From: Aphanomyces cochlioides | Lineage: Eukaryota; Oomycota; Saprolegniomycetes; Saprolegniales; Verrucalvaceae | Direction: 5' to 3' | Length of the DNA: 64,000 bases | Assembly: GCA_019828595.1 (NCBI GenBank) | Contig: JAHQRK010000008.1 | Location: 1,736,001-1,800,000 of the forward strand | In this document: piece by piece, positions 52,207-61,570 of the stretch | How positions within the stretch are numbered: position 1 is the stretch's first letter | How the letters are laid out: every line of letters begins with the position of its first letter | Program-made: the position numbers and the translations under genes | The notes under the pieces: model-generated | The model's input: only the letters and a program-made list of their open reading frames with translations | What the model was told of the DNA's origin: nothing | Databases searched by the model: none

Positions 52207-52695
52207 TTACTGTCGCAGAGTCGTCGCCCTCTCTCGCTCTACTTGCTTTGAAAGCTGAAAAGGACGAGGGTCTGCGATGTGATTCGGCTTTGGGGGGAGT
52301 TTGAGTCCAAGCGCAAGCAGATCATCGCGGAACGCATCGAGGAGAAACTCAAAGCAATCGTCGTATTGAACTGTTGTGTTTGTAAATTTGATCGGCTTAA
52401 TCTTTGTCTTCTTGAGACGTTCCCAGGGCGATTCTTGGGGACGACGCTCTTTTTGTGAGGCGAGGAGACCGCGCTGCATAATCTTTTGCTGTTGTCGAGC
52501 CAGCTTGGCGCGGTACTTTTGCGCGTGGGTTCGCAATTGCCGCTCTGTGGGTGTCTTGACAATCGCAGCGACGTGCTTCCACGGCCCATGTGGGAAAAGT
52601 TTCATCCCAATGAGGAAACGTTTGTGCTCTTCAAGCGACCATCGGCCACGCTTCGACGAGCTCTTCCTGGGTCATCCCTTGTTGTCTTGCGGCAT
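52207..52695 (-). pseudogene. SHAQKY-class MYB, cluster member 9, early stop codon
   Basis: The family-typical start at 52695 begins MPQDNKR, and a TGA at about 52672-52674 interrupts the leader if it is read in the frame of the repeat. After it the repeat is complete in frame (GRWSLEEHKRFLIGMKLFP, GPWKHVAAIV, ERQLRTHAQKYRAK), with Pro in place of Arg just before the recognition helix (KTPTERQ). The tail is present (IKPIKFTNTTVQYDDCFEFL), followed by an extension rich in Pro and Lys. The only later Met is inside the repeat (52605). An alternative upstream start by splicing cannot be excluded, so it could still be expressed. The 3' end is the source-like copy of the fragment at 37199-37320. 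Confidence 0.7.
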
Positions 52696-54495
52696 GTTGA
52701 GTTGTTTAATGGCACAGACATAGTCTAGGCAAGGCCGTCAACTACCATCGCCAAGTCGAGTGAGCTAATGCGATGCTGTTTGCATTGTACTTGGGTGCAT
52801 TTGCTCTTCGTTGAAGGGATGGAAGGCAGAGTCAGTGGCGTGGTGTACCTCAAATTTTCTCGCCCATATTGTGTTTGCTGTGTAGCAAAGTACATGTAAA
52901 CACTCTTTGCACCTACTTCAAGCTCGATTGTCTATGCATGTCAACCCTAGAATACACACACAATTCGCGAATCGTGGGTGTTCAGCACGTGCAAACACGT
53001 GTGGAAGGTTGCAACGTGGAGAACCACACATCAAGTTTACCAAAGCAACCAACTACTCCATGAATATGCGCAAAAAACAGAGACGACTCTGGGAAGCATC
53101 AACCGCATTCCGAAAGATCATCCGCAAAATATCCGGCGTGCGTCCACGAAGCATGCGTAAGCACGTGCAAGTGTCAAACACCAACACGTCCCCTAATAAC
53201 AATATGTTGAGGTTTCTTTCGTGTTGAGAGCAAGCCAGGGCGCACCATTGGGACCAATCTACTGTATCTTCCAAAAAGAAATCCTCCTGGCATGTCTCGA
53301 CCAGCGACAGAAGAGCCGGCCCTCGATTTCCAAGCCATGTCGAACTGGCAGATGTTTTCCCCGTCATAGTGTTTGGTCCAGCAAAAAAGGTCGAGGGCAC
53401 CTCGGAGCAGTTTCAAGACCAAGTGGCTCTCGATTGTTGGACATCACCGGTGGATTTTCAAATATCATCCATGTCACACTGCCGGACTAAACATGCTACA
53501 AACACGTGGTGACCCCCCCCAGCATATCATGACCGAGCAATCGTTTGAGGGGATGGAGTTCTCTGCAAGGGAGGGCTTTCCAAGTCACTACCGCATTCCC
53601 CGATTTCAACGCCATGCGAACCCTGGCGTAGACTGCATGCCATGTCGAAGGAAATTCCATACATAAAAATGCCAAAGTGCCGATTTCCTCCACCCTGTTG
53701 TTATTGCCCAGTTCAGAAAAATGTCCGATCAGCTCCTCTCAACTACTCGCTTAGGCGAGTACGACCATGTCGTTTGCCAGTTTCACGATAAAAACAGCGC
53801 AAACCTTCATGATCCTCTTTGACTTTGCTCGAGTTCAGCCGTATTGCAAAATGCATATGGTGCACATCATCTAGAGACAACAAAACTTTTGTCACACTTT
53901 GACCGTCGATAACTTTCTGGAGAGATTAAGGATAAGAAAAGCGATAATATCGATAGATATGGATTAAAGGAGGCAAAACTCAATTTCCTGTATAAATGAA
54001 TATATAAAATATTGAGGTTGTCTAATACTTCGTAGTAATCTTCATCAAAATACCTTTGAAATTTTATAGTTACTGAGCTTAGATTTTTTGGTGGTGCGAA
54101 CATTTTCTTATATGACCTCGATCGTGACCATTAAATAGTGTAATTTCAAACGTTTTGAATGTTTGAAAACATGTTCGAAACATTCAATTTCTTTTCACTT
54201 GAAATTTGTATGCTTCAATTGTTGCGTCAATTTGCTTGCGTCAAAATTTATTCCGCACGACTCAAGTTTTTATTAAAACGACAATATATACTTACAGTTA
54301 ATATTGTCGTTTGGGTCCAAAACTGGAATTCTCCAAGATATGAGGGATGAGGATCCTTTTTTCAAGAGATTGAGAGGGACGAAAGTCCCTCATATTTTGA
54401 TTTAATGATTAAATCTATACAAATTTCAAGTAGAACCAATATAATTCAAGATTATCGAAATATGAGGGATTTTCATAGCTCGAGAAATTCGCATT
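52696..54495. other. Spacer without recognisable gene
   Basis: Mixed composition to about 53.7 kb, then AT-rich. It contains a hairpin GAGGGAC-GAAA-GTCCCTC (54374-54391) within repeated ATATGAGGGA words (about 54338 and 54460). No coding region is supported; open frames near 53.0-53.5 kb on both strands have no recognisable motif. Confidence 0.45.
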
Positions 54496-54870
54496 TCAAT
54501 TTTGTGGCAACTGAAGCTTTCGCAAGATGTTGACTGCTGTTCGCCACTTCAATTGTCCGAATCGGCCGACTCCTTCAGGTAGATGACTCTGTGCGTCGAG
54601 GAACAATCGATTTACCTCCTCGATAGAGGGACTCGAAACAAACAAACCTCGTCCTTTCAGGCTTGACTCGATATGGCGCATGATGAATCGAAGGTCCGAG
54701 AAGCGCTTTTTCGTGTTTTTATTGCAAAGATCGCGCGGGTGAATGTTTCGGAGGGGTGCAATTCTACTTGCACTGTCTCCCAGACACGAATGCTGCCAAG
54801 CATGCAACAAGCCACAGTTTGGAAGCATGTAGTCTTGTGGTACAGCATGGAACATGCCCCCCCCCAACAA
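54496..54870 (-). pseudogene. Unrecognised C-terminal gene fragment
   Basis: The frame ending at 54496 reads IMRHIESSLKGRGLFVSSPS and then FGQLKWRTAVNILRKLQLPQ, with a protein-like, non-repetitive composition. No start codon with good context is seen (ATG at 54855 at best) and no neighbouring exon. I do not recognise the family. It may be the tail of a decayed transposon or host gene. Confidence 0.35.
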
Positions 54871-55649
54871 AAGGATTCATAAGTATGTGTTGTAGGCTCA
54901 ACAGACGACGACCGCTTGCTCGGCTGTCGAAGCATTTAAAGAATCCGTATTTAAAAAGCCATGCAAAATCGATGGCAACACTACCGAGGAGGTTACAGAC
55001 TTTACTTTTTCTCCTAGTAGAAAGTTAAATCGCTATAGATCGACTGTTTTATCTTGAGACTTCTTCCTTTGTGAGGTTAGCATCGGTTATCGCCTTGGAC
55101 TTTGATAACTGTGTCCATGACTCGCTGAAGAGTCACGGGGGTTTCGGAGTTTGGGGTTTAGTCTTTTGGGGTTTGGGGGTTGACTTATCATGAATTGAAT
55201 GCGTCAATCATCAGTATTGCGAGTTGAAACAACCTGCAAGCCCTTCTACATCATAGTGTGAGTATTTAACGTCTATTTTAACAAGAAACAGCTTTCGTTT
55301 GTTGTCCTAGGAAGGCATCGATTGAATCATCTCCTCGGTGAAGTTTATCTTGATTTTTGTATGTGGCATCGAAACTTCGCCTTTGTCGGGGAAAACGGAA
55401 AGTATAATTCCGCAAAAAAATGGCATGGACTTAATGCACTAATTAGGACTCTGCCACCAATTTTCAAACCAATCACCAAAATCTAAGTTGACTAATTAGG
55501 TCCAATTGCAATCATACGGTAGTACATCATATTATAGTAAATATTAATTAATACAGACTATAGTTTTCACAGTTTTGTCCAATTGAATATCGGAAATGGT
55601 AACCTTGAGAGGCAAACGACGACTAATACCAGACACAACGCGAGAGTGG
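54871..55649. other. AT-rich spacer
   Basis: No gene seen. A TTTGGGGTTT-rich stretch at about 55140-55190 is noted. Confidence 0.45.
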
Positions 55650-56030
55650 GCGGCCTACTAAATGAAAGACACTGAAAAGTAGATGCCAACGATAGCTTGA
55701 TTAAGCAAGCCGTAATCAATATCCATGTACCCGTTGCCGGTGGTATCGCGATCCGTTTGGTCAAGATTCACCAATAGCATGGAACCTCCAGCGTGCATAA
55801 ACTTGATGAAGTGCCACAAACTCTTGCAGTGGCGTGGGGAGAGGACTTTGTGGACGAGCAAACAACTCAATCAACCGCCTCGTTGTCGAAGCCAGGGGCG
55901 ATGAGTAAAAAGATTTCGTACGTGAGCTGCTCCATGCCAGGACCACTCAACTTCAAGAAATGCTCTACGATGATCATTCGATGACGTGAAAGATGTCTTT
56001 GCGATTCTCAAAGCGTATGATATCCTGTGG
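55650..56030 (-). pseudogene. Decayed gene fragment with an EF-hand-like loop
   Basis: The minus strand reads VEHFLKLSGPGMEQLTYEIF and then LLIAPGFDNEAVD before a TGA. In another frame it continues LLVHKVLSPRHCKSLWHFIK and LDQTDRDTTGNGYMDIDYGL. The last piece has the D-x-D-x-x-G-x-G-Y spacing of a calcium-binding EF-hand loop. At least one stop and one frameshift break it, and there is no complete second EF-hand. Probably a relic of a calcium-binding protein gene; the parent family is unknown. Confidence 0.45.
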
Positions 56031-56282
56031 GATCAATTTTCGATCAAGGCCGAAAAGACTCTATCGCAGTCACCGAGTACGAAGAAGAACAAGTGATGAA
56101 CTGAATAAGCTCAATGACACTTGTGATGAGTCTTCGTAAAAGAGCTGGGGATCGTCATTTGACATGACGGCGCTACTGTACCAAAGACTATCAGGCTTGT
56201 GCCATCGGGCAGTCGTCACTATCTCTTTGAGAGAAAAGTTGGAAAGGCGTGATACTTGATGAGGTTTTGGGCGAGCTCAAGG

Positions 56283-56663
56283 CTATCGAAGCAGAGGGAG
56301 ATCATCGCGGAATGCATCGATGAGAAACTCGATGCAGTCGTCATAGTGAACTGCCGTATTTTTGAACTCGATCGGCTCAATCTTGGCCTTCTTCACGAGA
56401 TCCCACGGCGATTTTTTGGGACGCTCGTCTCCCTTGAAGGCGCGCCACTTGATCCTTTGCTGGTGTCGGGCAAGCTTGGCGCGGTACTTTTGAGCATGGG
56501 TGCGTAGTTGGCGCGCTGTTCGCGTCTTGACAATCGCGGCAACGTGTTTCCAAGGTCCATTGGGGAACAGTTTGATTCCAAAGAGGAAACGTTTGTGTTC
56601 TTGGGAAGACCACCGACCACCATTCGATGTGTTTTCCTCGGACGCTTTGTCGGCTTGGGGCAT
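56283..56663 (-). CDS. SHAQKY-class MYB, cluster member 10
   Basis: A 126-aa product from the ATG at 56663 (MPQADKASEENTSNGGRWSS) to 56283. The complete MYB repeat at about residues 15-68 has GRWSSQEHKRFL, GPWKHVAAIV and RTARQLRTHAQKYRAK. The conserved tail at about 95-118 is complete (IEPIEFKNTAVHYDDCIEFL). It has the same MPQ leader as members 5 and 9 and is closest to member 9. It is the rightmost member, 5.6 kb beyond the Gypsy element, and there are no lesions. Putative nuclear DNA-binding protein. Confidence 0.87.
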   Translation of the reverse strand: MPQADKASEENTSNGGRWSSQEHKRFLFGIKLFPNGPWKHVAAIVKTRTARQLRTHAQKYRAKLARHQQRIKWRAFKGDERPKKSPWDLVKKAKIEPIEFKNTAVHYDDCIEFLIDAFRDDLPLLR

Positions 56664-57317
56664 TCTTGCGGACTCGGTTGTTGCTTGTAGAATGTAAAGT
56701 GATATGCGAACTAATTGCCCCTGTGGAGTCGAGTGAGCTCATGCAGAGTTGCGCTAGCATTGCACTTGGGTGCTTCAATCGTACGTTGAAACGATGGGTG
56801 CCATACCCAGTGGCGACTTGTACCGAGAATTTTCTGGTTTGAAATCTGTGATGTAGCCACGCAAGGTTAGAATTTCTCATTGACGAATTCGTTGATCTCG
56901 CACCGCCTTCAGACCATATTCAGATTGCGCTTCAGTCCAGGCAAAAAAGTTGCTCGCGCCGTCGTGAAGCAGTCTATTTCAGCAGGCGGACATTTGGTAG
57001 GAGGGCTCGGTGTTCGTGGGGGGATTTCACATGGAAGCTCCCCATTTGCAAGCAGAGAGCATCGTCGTCCTCTACCCCCAGCTTGGCCCTGCCTCTAGTT
57101 GATTCCTGGGGGGGGTCCCGTGGGTTCACGCGTTTAGTCCTGAGTTTGCAACATATTACATGGATGTTACTTGGAAGAATCCGCTGTTTGAAGTGTTTTT
57201 GCAATGCATAACTCGCTCTCACGCACAAAATCCAACAGACTTTACAGTCATTTCGCCCCTCTGGCAAGCTATACAGTATCGAAACTAACCAGGCTTGCTA
57301 GTATTGTCGATTTCATT
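56664..57317. other. Upstream region of MYB member 10
   Basis: No gene. A G-run (GGGGGGG) lies near 57110. The recurrent 22-bp motif was not found here. Confidence 0.45.
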
Positions 57318-57435
57318 CTAAATTGTGAGAGGGGTCTCAAATGTATCGATTTTTCAAATCGATCTGCAAATCGATCAGCCAATCAGAATCGAGTATTTAC
57401 CAAGTTCACGCAAAACACACCTATACACACGTGAA
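57318..57435. repeat. Solo end related to the MULE-1 TIR
   Basis: CAGCCAATCAGAATCGA and TTCACGCAAAACACACCTAT match the order and spacing of words in the MULE-1 left TIR (about 8901-8960). It is preceded by AATCGAT-rich sequence as in that TIR. No partner end was found nearby, so it is a solo or decayed relative. Confidence 0.6.
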
Positions 57436-57534
57436 TTTTATTTGGCCAATTTACCGTAATTTTCATTTATACTTGACTTCAGTATGATGGAATCGATTTG
57501 GAAATGAACTCAATTTTGGTAGAAAAATACAAAT

Positions 57535-57924
57535 TTGGGTGAAAAAGACAATATATCTACAAGAAATAGAGAGGCGTGTGGTCGTAAAACCTCGCAGACG
57601 ATTTTGCATACCCCCTCGATAATTTGCCACAGCGGGGGAATTCCTCGTATCCTTCAGGCTCAGATAGGGCGACCAGCTCTTGCTTTGGCATTCGATCCAG
57701 TCAAGCCATTTGGTTTACTCTTCAACGATACAACAGGATCAAACAAACAACCGCAGGATGCACCCAACTTGAGGGATTGTGGAGTTTGTAGGAGGAGGAA
57801 AACTCTAAATAATTATAATGCCATCAAATATATCTGTATGAAATGTTATAAAATATTCATTATAAAAGGTTTACCACTCGATCAATTGAATTTCCTTTAT
57901 AAATTGATATTTTCCTTTGAATGA
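57535..57924 (+). other. Unrecognised open frame with a CxxC...CxxC segment
   Basis: About 129 codons without an ATG at the start. The C-terminal part has RDCGVCRRRKTL and, 20 residues later, CMKCYKIF, a possible zinc ribbon such as occurs at the C-terminus of some transposases. Too little for a family call. Confidence 0.25.
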
Positions 57925-57940
57925 ACATATTCAATATAAC

Positions 57941-58068
57941 AATAGGGGGAATCAAATTAGAAAATTTGCTTTTCCTTTTTGTTTTCGATCTCTTCGAAAA
58001 GCAAAACTCGAAAGCCGATTTTTGATTCCCCCTATTAGGGGGGAATAGGGGGAATCAAATTAGAAAAA
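57941..58068. repeat. Foldback repeat
   Basis: AATAGGGGGAATCAAA (57941-57956) is repeated inverted as TTTGATTCCCCCTATT (58021-58036) and again direct at about 58044-58059. The interior holds TTTTCGATCTCTTCGAAAA, a second hairpin. A small MITE-like or foldback sequence. Confidence 0.7.
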
Positions 58069-58937
58069 TCGGCTGTTATATGAAGTTTTAGCGTTTTTCT
58101 AAAAGACACATGATAATCCCTTGAGTGACCTTGGAATCATGCATTTTCCTCTATGACGAGATCAACAAGGGCAAGGCTTTGCTTTGGAAGCGGGCGGCCG
58201 GCGAAGGGCTCGGATATTTGCAATTGTAGCCCTCGTATGCAAAGTGGTGGGACAAAGGGCTTTCTTGTTGGGAATCTATGTCGTCTGCAGCATTCCCCCA
58301 TGTTGTGAAAAACAAAAGGTGGCCACGTGGGAGCTTGCAGTAAACTCAGTTAGAAAACGACGAGAGCTACGTGGCACCAAGACGACACATGAACTGAGAG
58401 AGACAACCTGCTACGAAATATGCCATTGCAGCTATATTGGCCTTAGAAGCTTTATCACTACTATATATTCTCGCCAAGCATCCACAGCACTGGCTGTAGT
58501 GAATGCAAACAATTGATCGACAGTGAAAGTACTGGCCAGCGGTGAACCTAAGGCTTGGCTAACCTGCCATCGAGGGATGTTAATGCTAATTCAGCATTGG
58601 GGGGACCACAAGTTGTGAGTCGATGTTAGTATCAGCAGTCTACGGCAATCAACAGGCGAACATGCGATGAGTTTCTGGTGGGCCATTGGCGAAGACCCAC
58701 CAGAAAACAACTGGGTTCAAGGGCAAGCTGGGGCTGGCGTGGAAGAAGTTTCTTTGCTCGGAACAGGAGCTGCATATGGACAACGTATCACTAGCGCTGA
58801 TTTCTATCGTAAGGTGAATTTTGCGAATATCCCCAAAAGGACCCTGGACGAAATGCCTGTCATTACCACACTTTCCCCCTGCAAATTGTACGTTCTTTTG
58901 AATGTTCTTGAAGTTCTCGCTGGCTTCATTGAGTCCT
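58069..58937. other. Spacer without recognisable gene
   Basis: Open frames at 58184-58516 and 58667-58990 (+) show no recognisable domain. The second runs into the MITE. Confidence 0.4.
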
Positions 58938-58945
58938 GTCGGACT

Positions 58946-59404
58946 GGTAAGGTCTTTTACAGGTCAATTTCAATTCAGGTCACATATTAGGTCACATGAC
59001 AATATTGGATATCTCCACCACCAGGAAGAGTTAGAGCGCCATACTTTGTCATTCCCTAGCAGGCCTCATCAGGGTGGCGGCACGGCCTTGCGGCCTACCT
59101 GCCGCCTTGCCCGATGAGAGAAAATATAAAGATATCCCTTTTTGGTGCACGTTGGGGGCTCCCTCCTCCGAGTCATCCGCCTGCAGAAAAAATTTCACTC
59201 GACCTCCGCTTCGCTGCGGTGAGCGCAATTTTCTGGGCGGATGTCTGACGTCGTCCACGCAGTTTAAGGCTTTGCCATTGCAGTTTGAATGAGAAAAACC
59301 TAAAATCTGATCAGAAAGTCGAATAAAACCAGTAAAAACCTAGAAAGAACCTGTGACCTGCACCCGTGACCCTGACCCAAAATTGACCTGTAAAGGATTC
59401 TTCC
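58946..59404. mobile_element. hAT-type MITE, copy 2
   Basis: A 459-bp element flanked by the 8-bp duplication GTCGGACT (58938-58945 and 59405-59412). Ends are GGTAAGGTCTTTTACAGGTC and the complement of GGAAGAATCCTTTACAGGTC (16 of 21 matching). It is homologous over its length to copy 1 (22250-22692). There is no coding capacity. It sits 56 bp from the left end of MULE-2. Confidence 0.88.
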
Positions 59405-59460
59405 GTCGGACTAGCGTGGGCCACAAGTCAACGCTATTACTACTGTATAGTTTCAAATAA

Positions 59461-59493
59461 GGGAAAATGTCAAAACGTGTATAATGTATCAAA
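59461..59493 (+). repeat. MULE-2 left TIR
   Basis: 33 bp, exact reverse complement of 63709-63741. The similarity ends abruptly after ATGTATCAAA. Confidence 0.93.
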
Positions 59494-59740
59494 TTTATGA
59501 CTATGTGAAAAATGTCGGCAGAAGGTGTATAAACGATCAACATTCTTGCGACTTTATGTGTAGTACAATTTATATGCCATAATGTGTATAACAATAAAGC
59601 CAGAGTGCGAAAATAAGTGGACACGACTCGTTGTAAAGAAAATCCGTATATTGGGCCAACAGAAGTTGAGCATTCAAAGAGCAAAAAGCAAAAATCGGAC
59701 GTGCCGGGGCACTTTTGCGACTGGAGGACGTCTTTAAGTC

Positions 59741-61554
59741 ATGGATGAAAACATCACCCCAGAATGTACAGTTGATAGCATTCCCGGCGTGTTAAAAGTC
59801 GGAACTACCTATGAATCAGCCACCGCAGGTGTACAAGCAGTGCAAGACTATGCGCTAGCGACGAACAAGTCCGTGAAAGTTTCCAAACGGAGTGGTGTTC
59901 ACAGAGTCATCGAGTGTACGACACCTGGATGCAATATGTTTGTGCGTCTATATCGCAGACAAGTCAACAACGAAAGAATTGGTGTGTGGTATATATCGTC
60001 TCCTTGCCTTGACCACAAGAACTGCGTGTCAACATCCAAACCTAATCGACGGCAGATTTCATCGTTGCCAACTTTTCAGGCTGCTGTGCGTGCTGATGAC
60101 TCCACATCTGCTTCTTCTCTCATGCTACAAGTCCAAAGTCGCGATGGAATTGTGTTTCCAAGCAAGCGCACAGTGTAACGGGCCAAAGAAGTTATAGTTA
60201 ATACTTCTGGAGCGACGATTTCAGCATCTCATGCCAAGATACCCGCATTCATGCGACTGTTTGCAAGCATGAATCCTGGTTCCGTCGCGTGTGTTGAAAA
60301 CGACAGCTCTGAGAGGTTTATGCGTGCGCTTGTTTCTCCCAGAATACTCTTGGATGCAAAATCAGCATGCCAAAGCGTACTTGGTGTCGACTGCTCTCAC
60401 AGCAAATCTACGTCATTCAGCGGAGTTCAAATTGCTTTGGTTGGCCGAGATGGCAATTTCAAAAATTTCGTGCTGGTTGAGGCGTTGGCTTCTGCGGAAG
60501 ACATTGACAATTATCACTGGTTTTTCTCCACTTTGAGAGGCGCTGGATTCGATTTTTGTGGAATACCCGTATTTTGTGATCGCCATCCGGCATTGCTATC
60601 AGTTGCTGATACATTGGGGCTTGAGCTACGATTTTGCTCACAGCACATTATTCGAAACATCCGTGCTAAATTTACACAATTTACCCACCGGCATTCCAAC
60701 CTTATTTGGCGAATCCAAGGTGCTGAAACTGCCGAAGACTATAATGCCGCTCTAGGTGATCTTCGTCGTGAGGTTGGCAGCGATGTGGAGATGTATGTTC
60801 GTGACATTCCACCAGTCAATTGGTGCCTCTATGCGAACGTGGGTGTCAAATCTTTGTACGGTTGGCGCATAAGCAATTTTGTAGAAAGTTTGTTTGGAAC
60901 ACAGCTTGTTCAAGGTGTCCGATATATGGCTCCATTTCAATTCTTAGAAGCAGTCTGCAGCAGCATGGTTGATGCTGCATATGACCGCTCAACTATGGCC
61001 TCCAAGTGGTTGCAAGAAGGGATCATTGTCACTCCAACTGCTCGACAAAAGTACGACAAGCAGAGTGCCTGCATTGGACAATATGTCGTCCAACACGCTT
61101 CTGATGAAATTGCGTACGTCTGGAATGCTGCATCGACCCCACGGCATCGGCGCCGTGTAAACAAAGCGCTCCCAGCTTGCACTTGCCCATACATGGACCA
61201 ATTTGGCATCCCTTGTCGCCATGTGATTGCTGCATTGAACGCATGTGGAATGACGCAAAACTTGAACTCTTCGTTCAATGCCTGTTACACGGTCGCGACT
61301 TACAATGCGGCATTTCGAAACAAACCTGTACTGATACCATTGGAATCGGAAATCGACAACAGGCCAAGCGCAACTTGGACGAGTTGTGCCTTCCTCCTCC
61401 AATAAAACGACAACCTGGACGACCCAAGATTAAGCGTATCCGTAGCAATGGAGAATCTGACTCAATATCTACATACCGATGCTCCAGGTGCTATGAAAGC
61501 GGTCATAAACAAAAGAAGATGAACGATGGATTAACCAAAACAATGTATATTTGA
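59741..61554 (+). pseudogene. MULE-2 transposase (FAR1-like, DDE, SWIM), one stop and one frameshift
   Basis: From the ATG at 59741 an N-terminal FAR1/MuDR-type zinc region (VIECTTPGCNMFVRLYR) runs in frame to a TAA at 60176-60178. The same frame continues beyond it through the catalytic domain: VLGVDCSHSKST (first Asp), VFCDRHPALLS (second Asp), NFVESLFG (catalytic Glu). A SWIM zinc finger follows (CTCPYMDQFGIPCRHVIAAL, about 61180). Near 61340-61360 a one-base shift is needed to read the basic tail LPPPIKRQPGRPKIKRI and a partial zinc knuckle (CSRCYESGH), ending at 61554. The TAA is one C-to-T change from CAA (Gln). If both defects are real, the element depends on another copy. Confidence 0.87.
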
Positions 61555-61570
61555 ATGTTATTCTCAATGT

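Noticed and set aside
55130..55200. Interstitial telomere-like repeat
   Set aside because: TTTGGGGTTT words are irregular and too few to be a telomeric tract.
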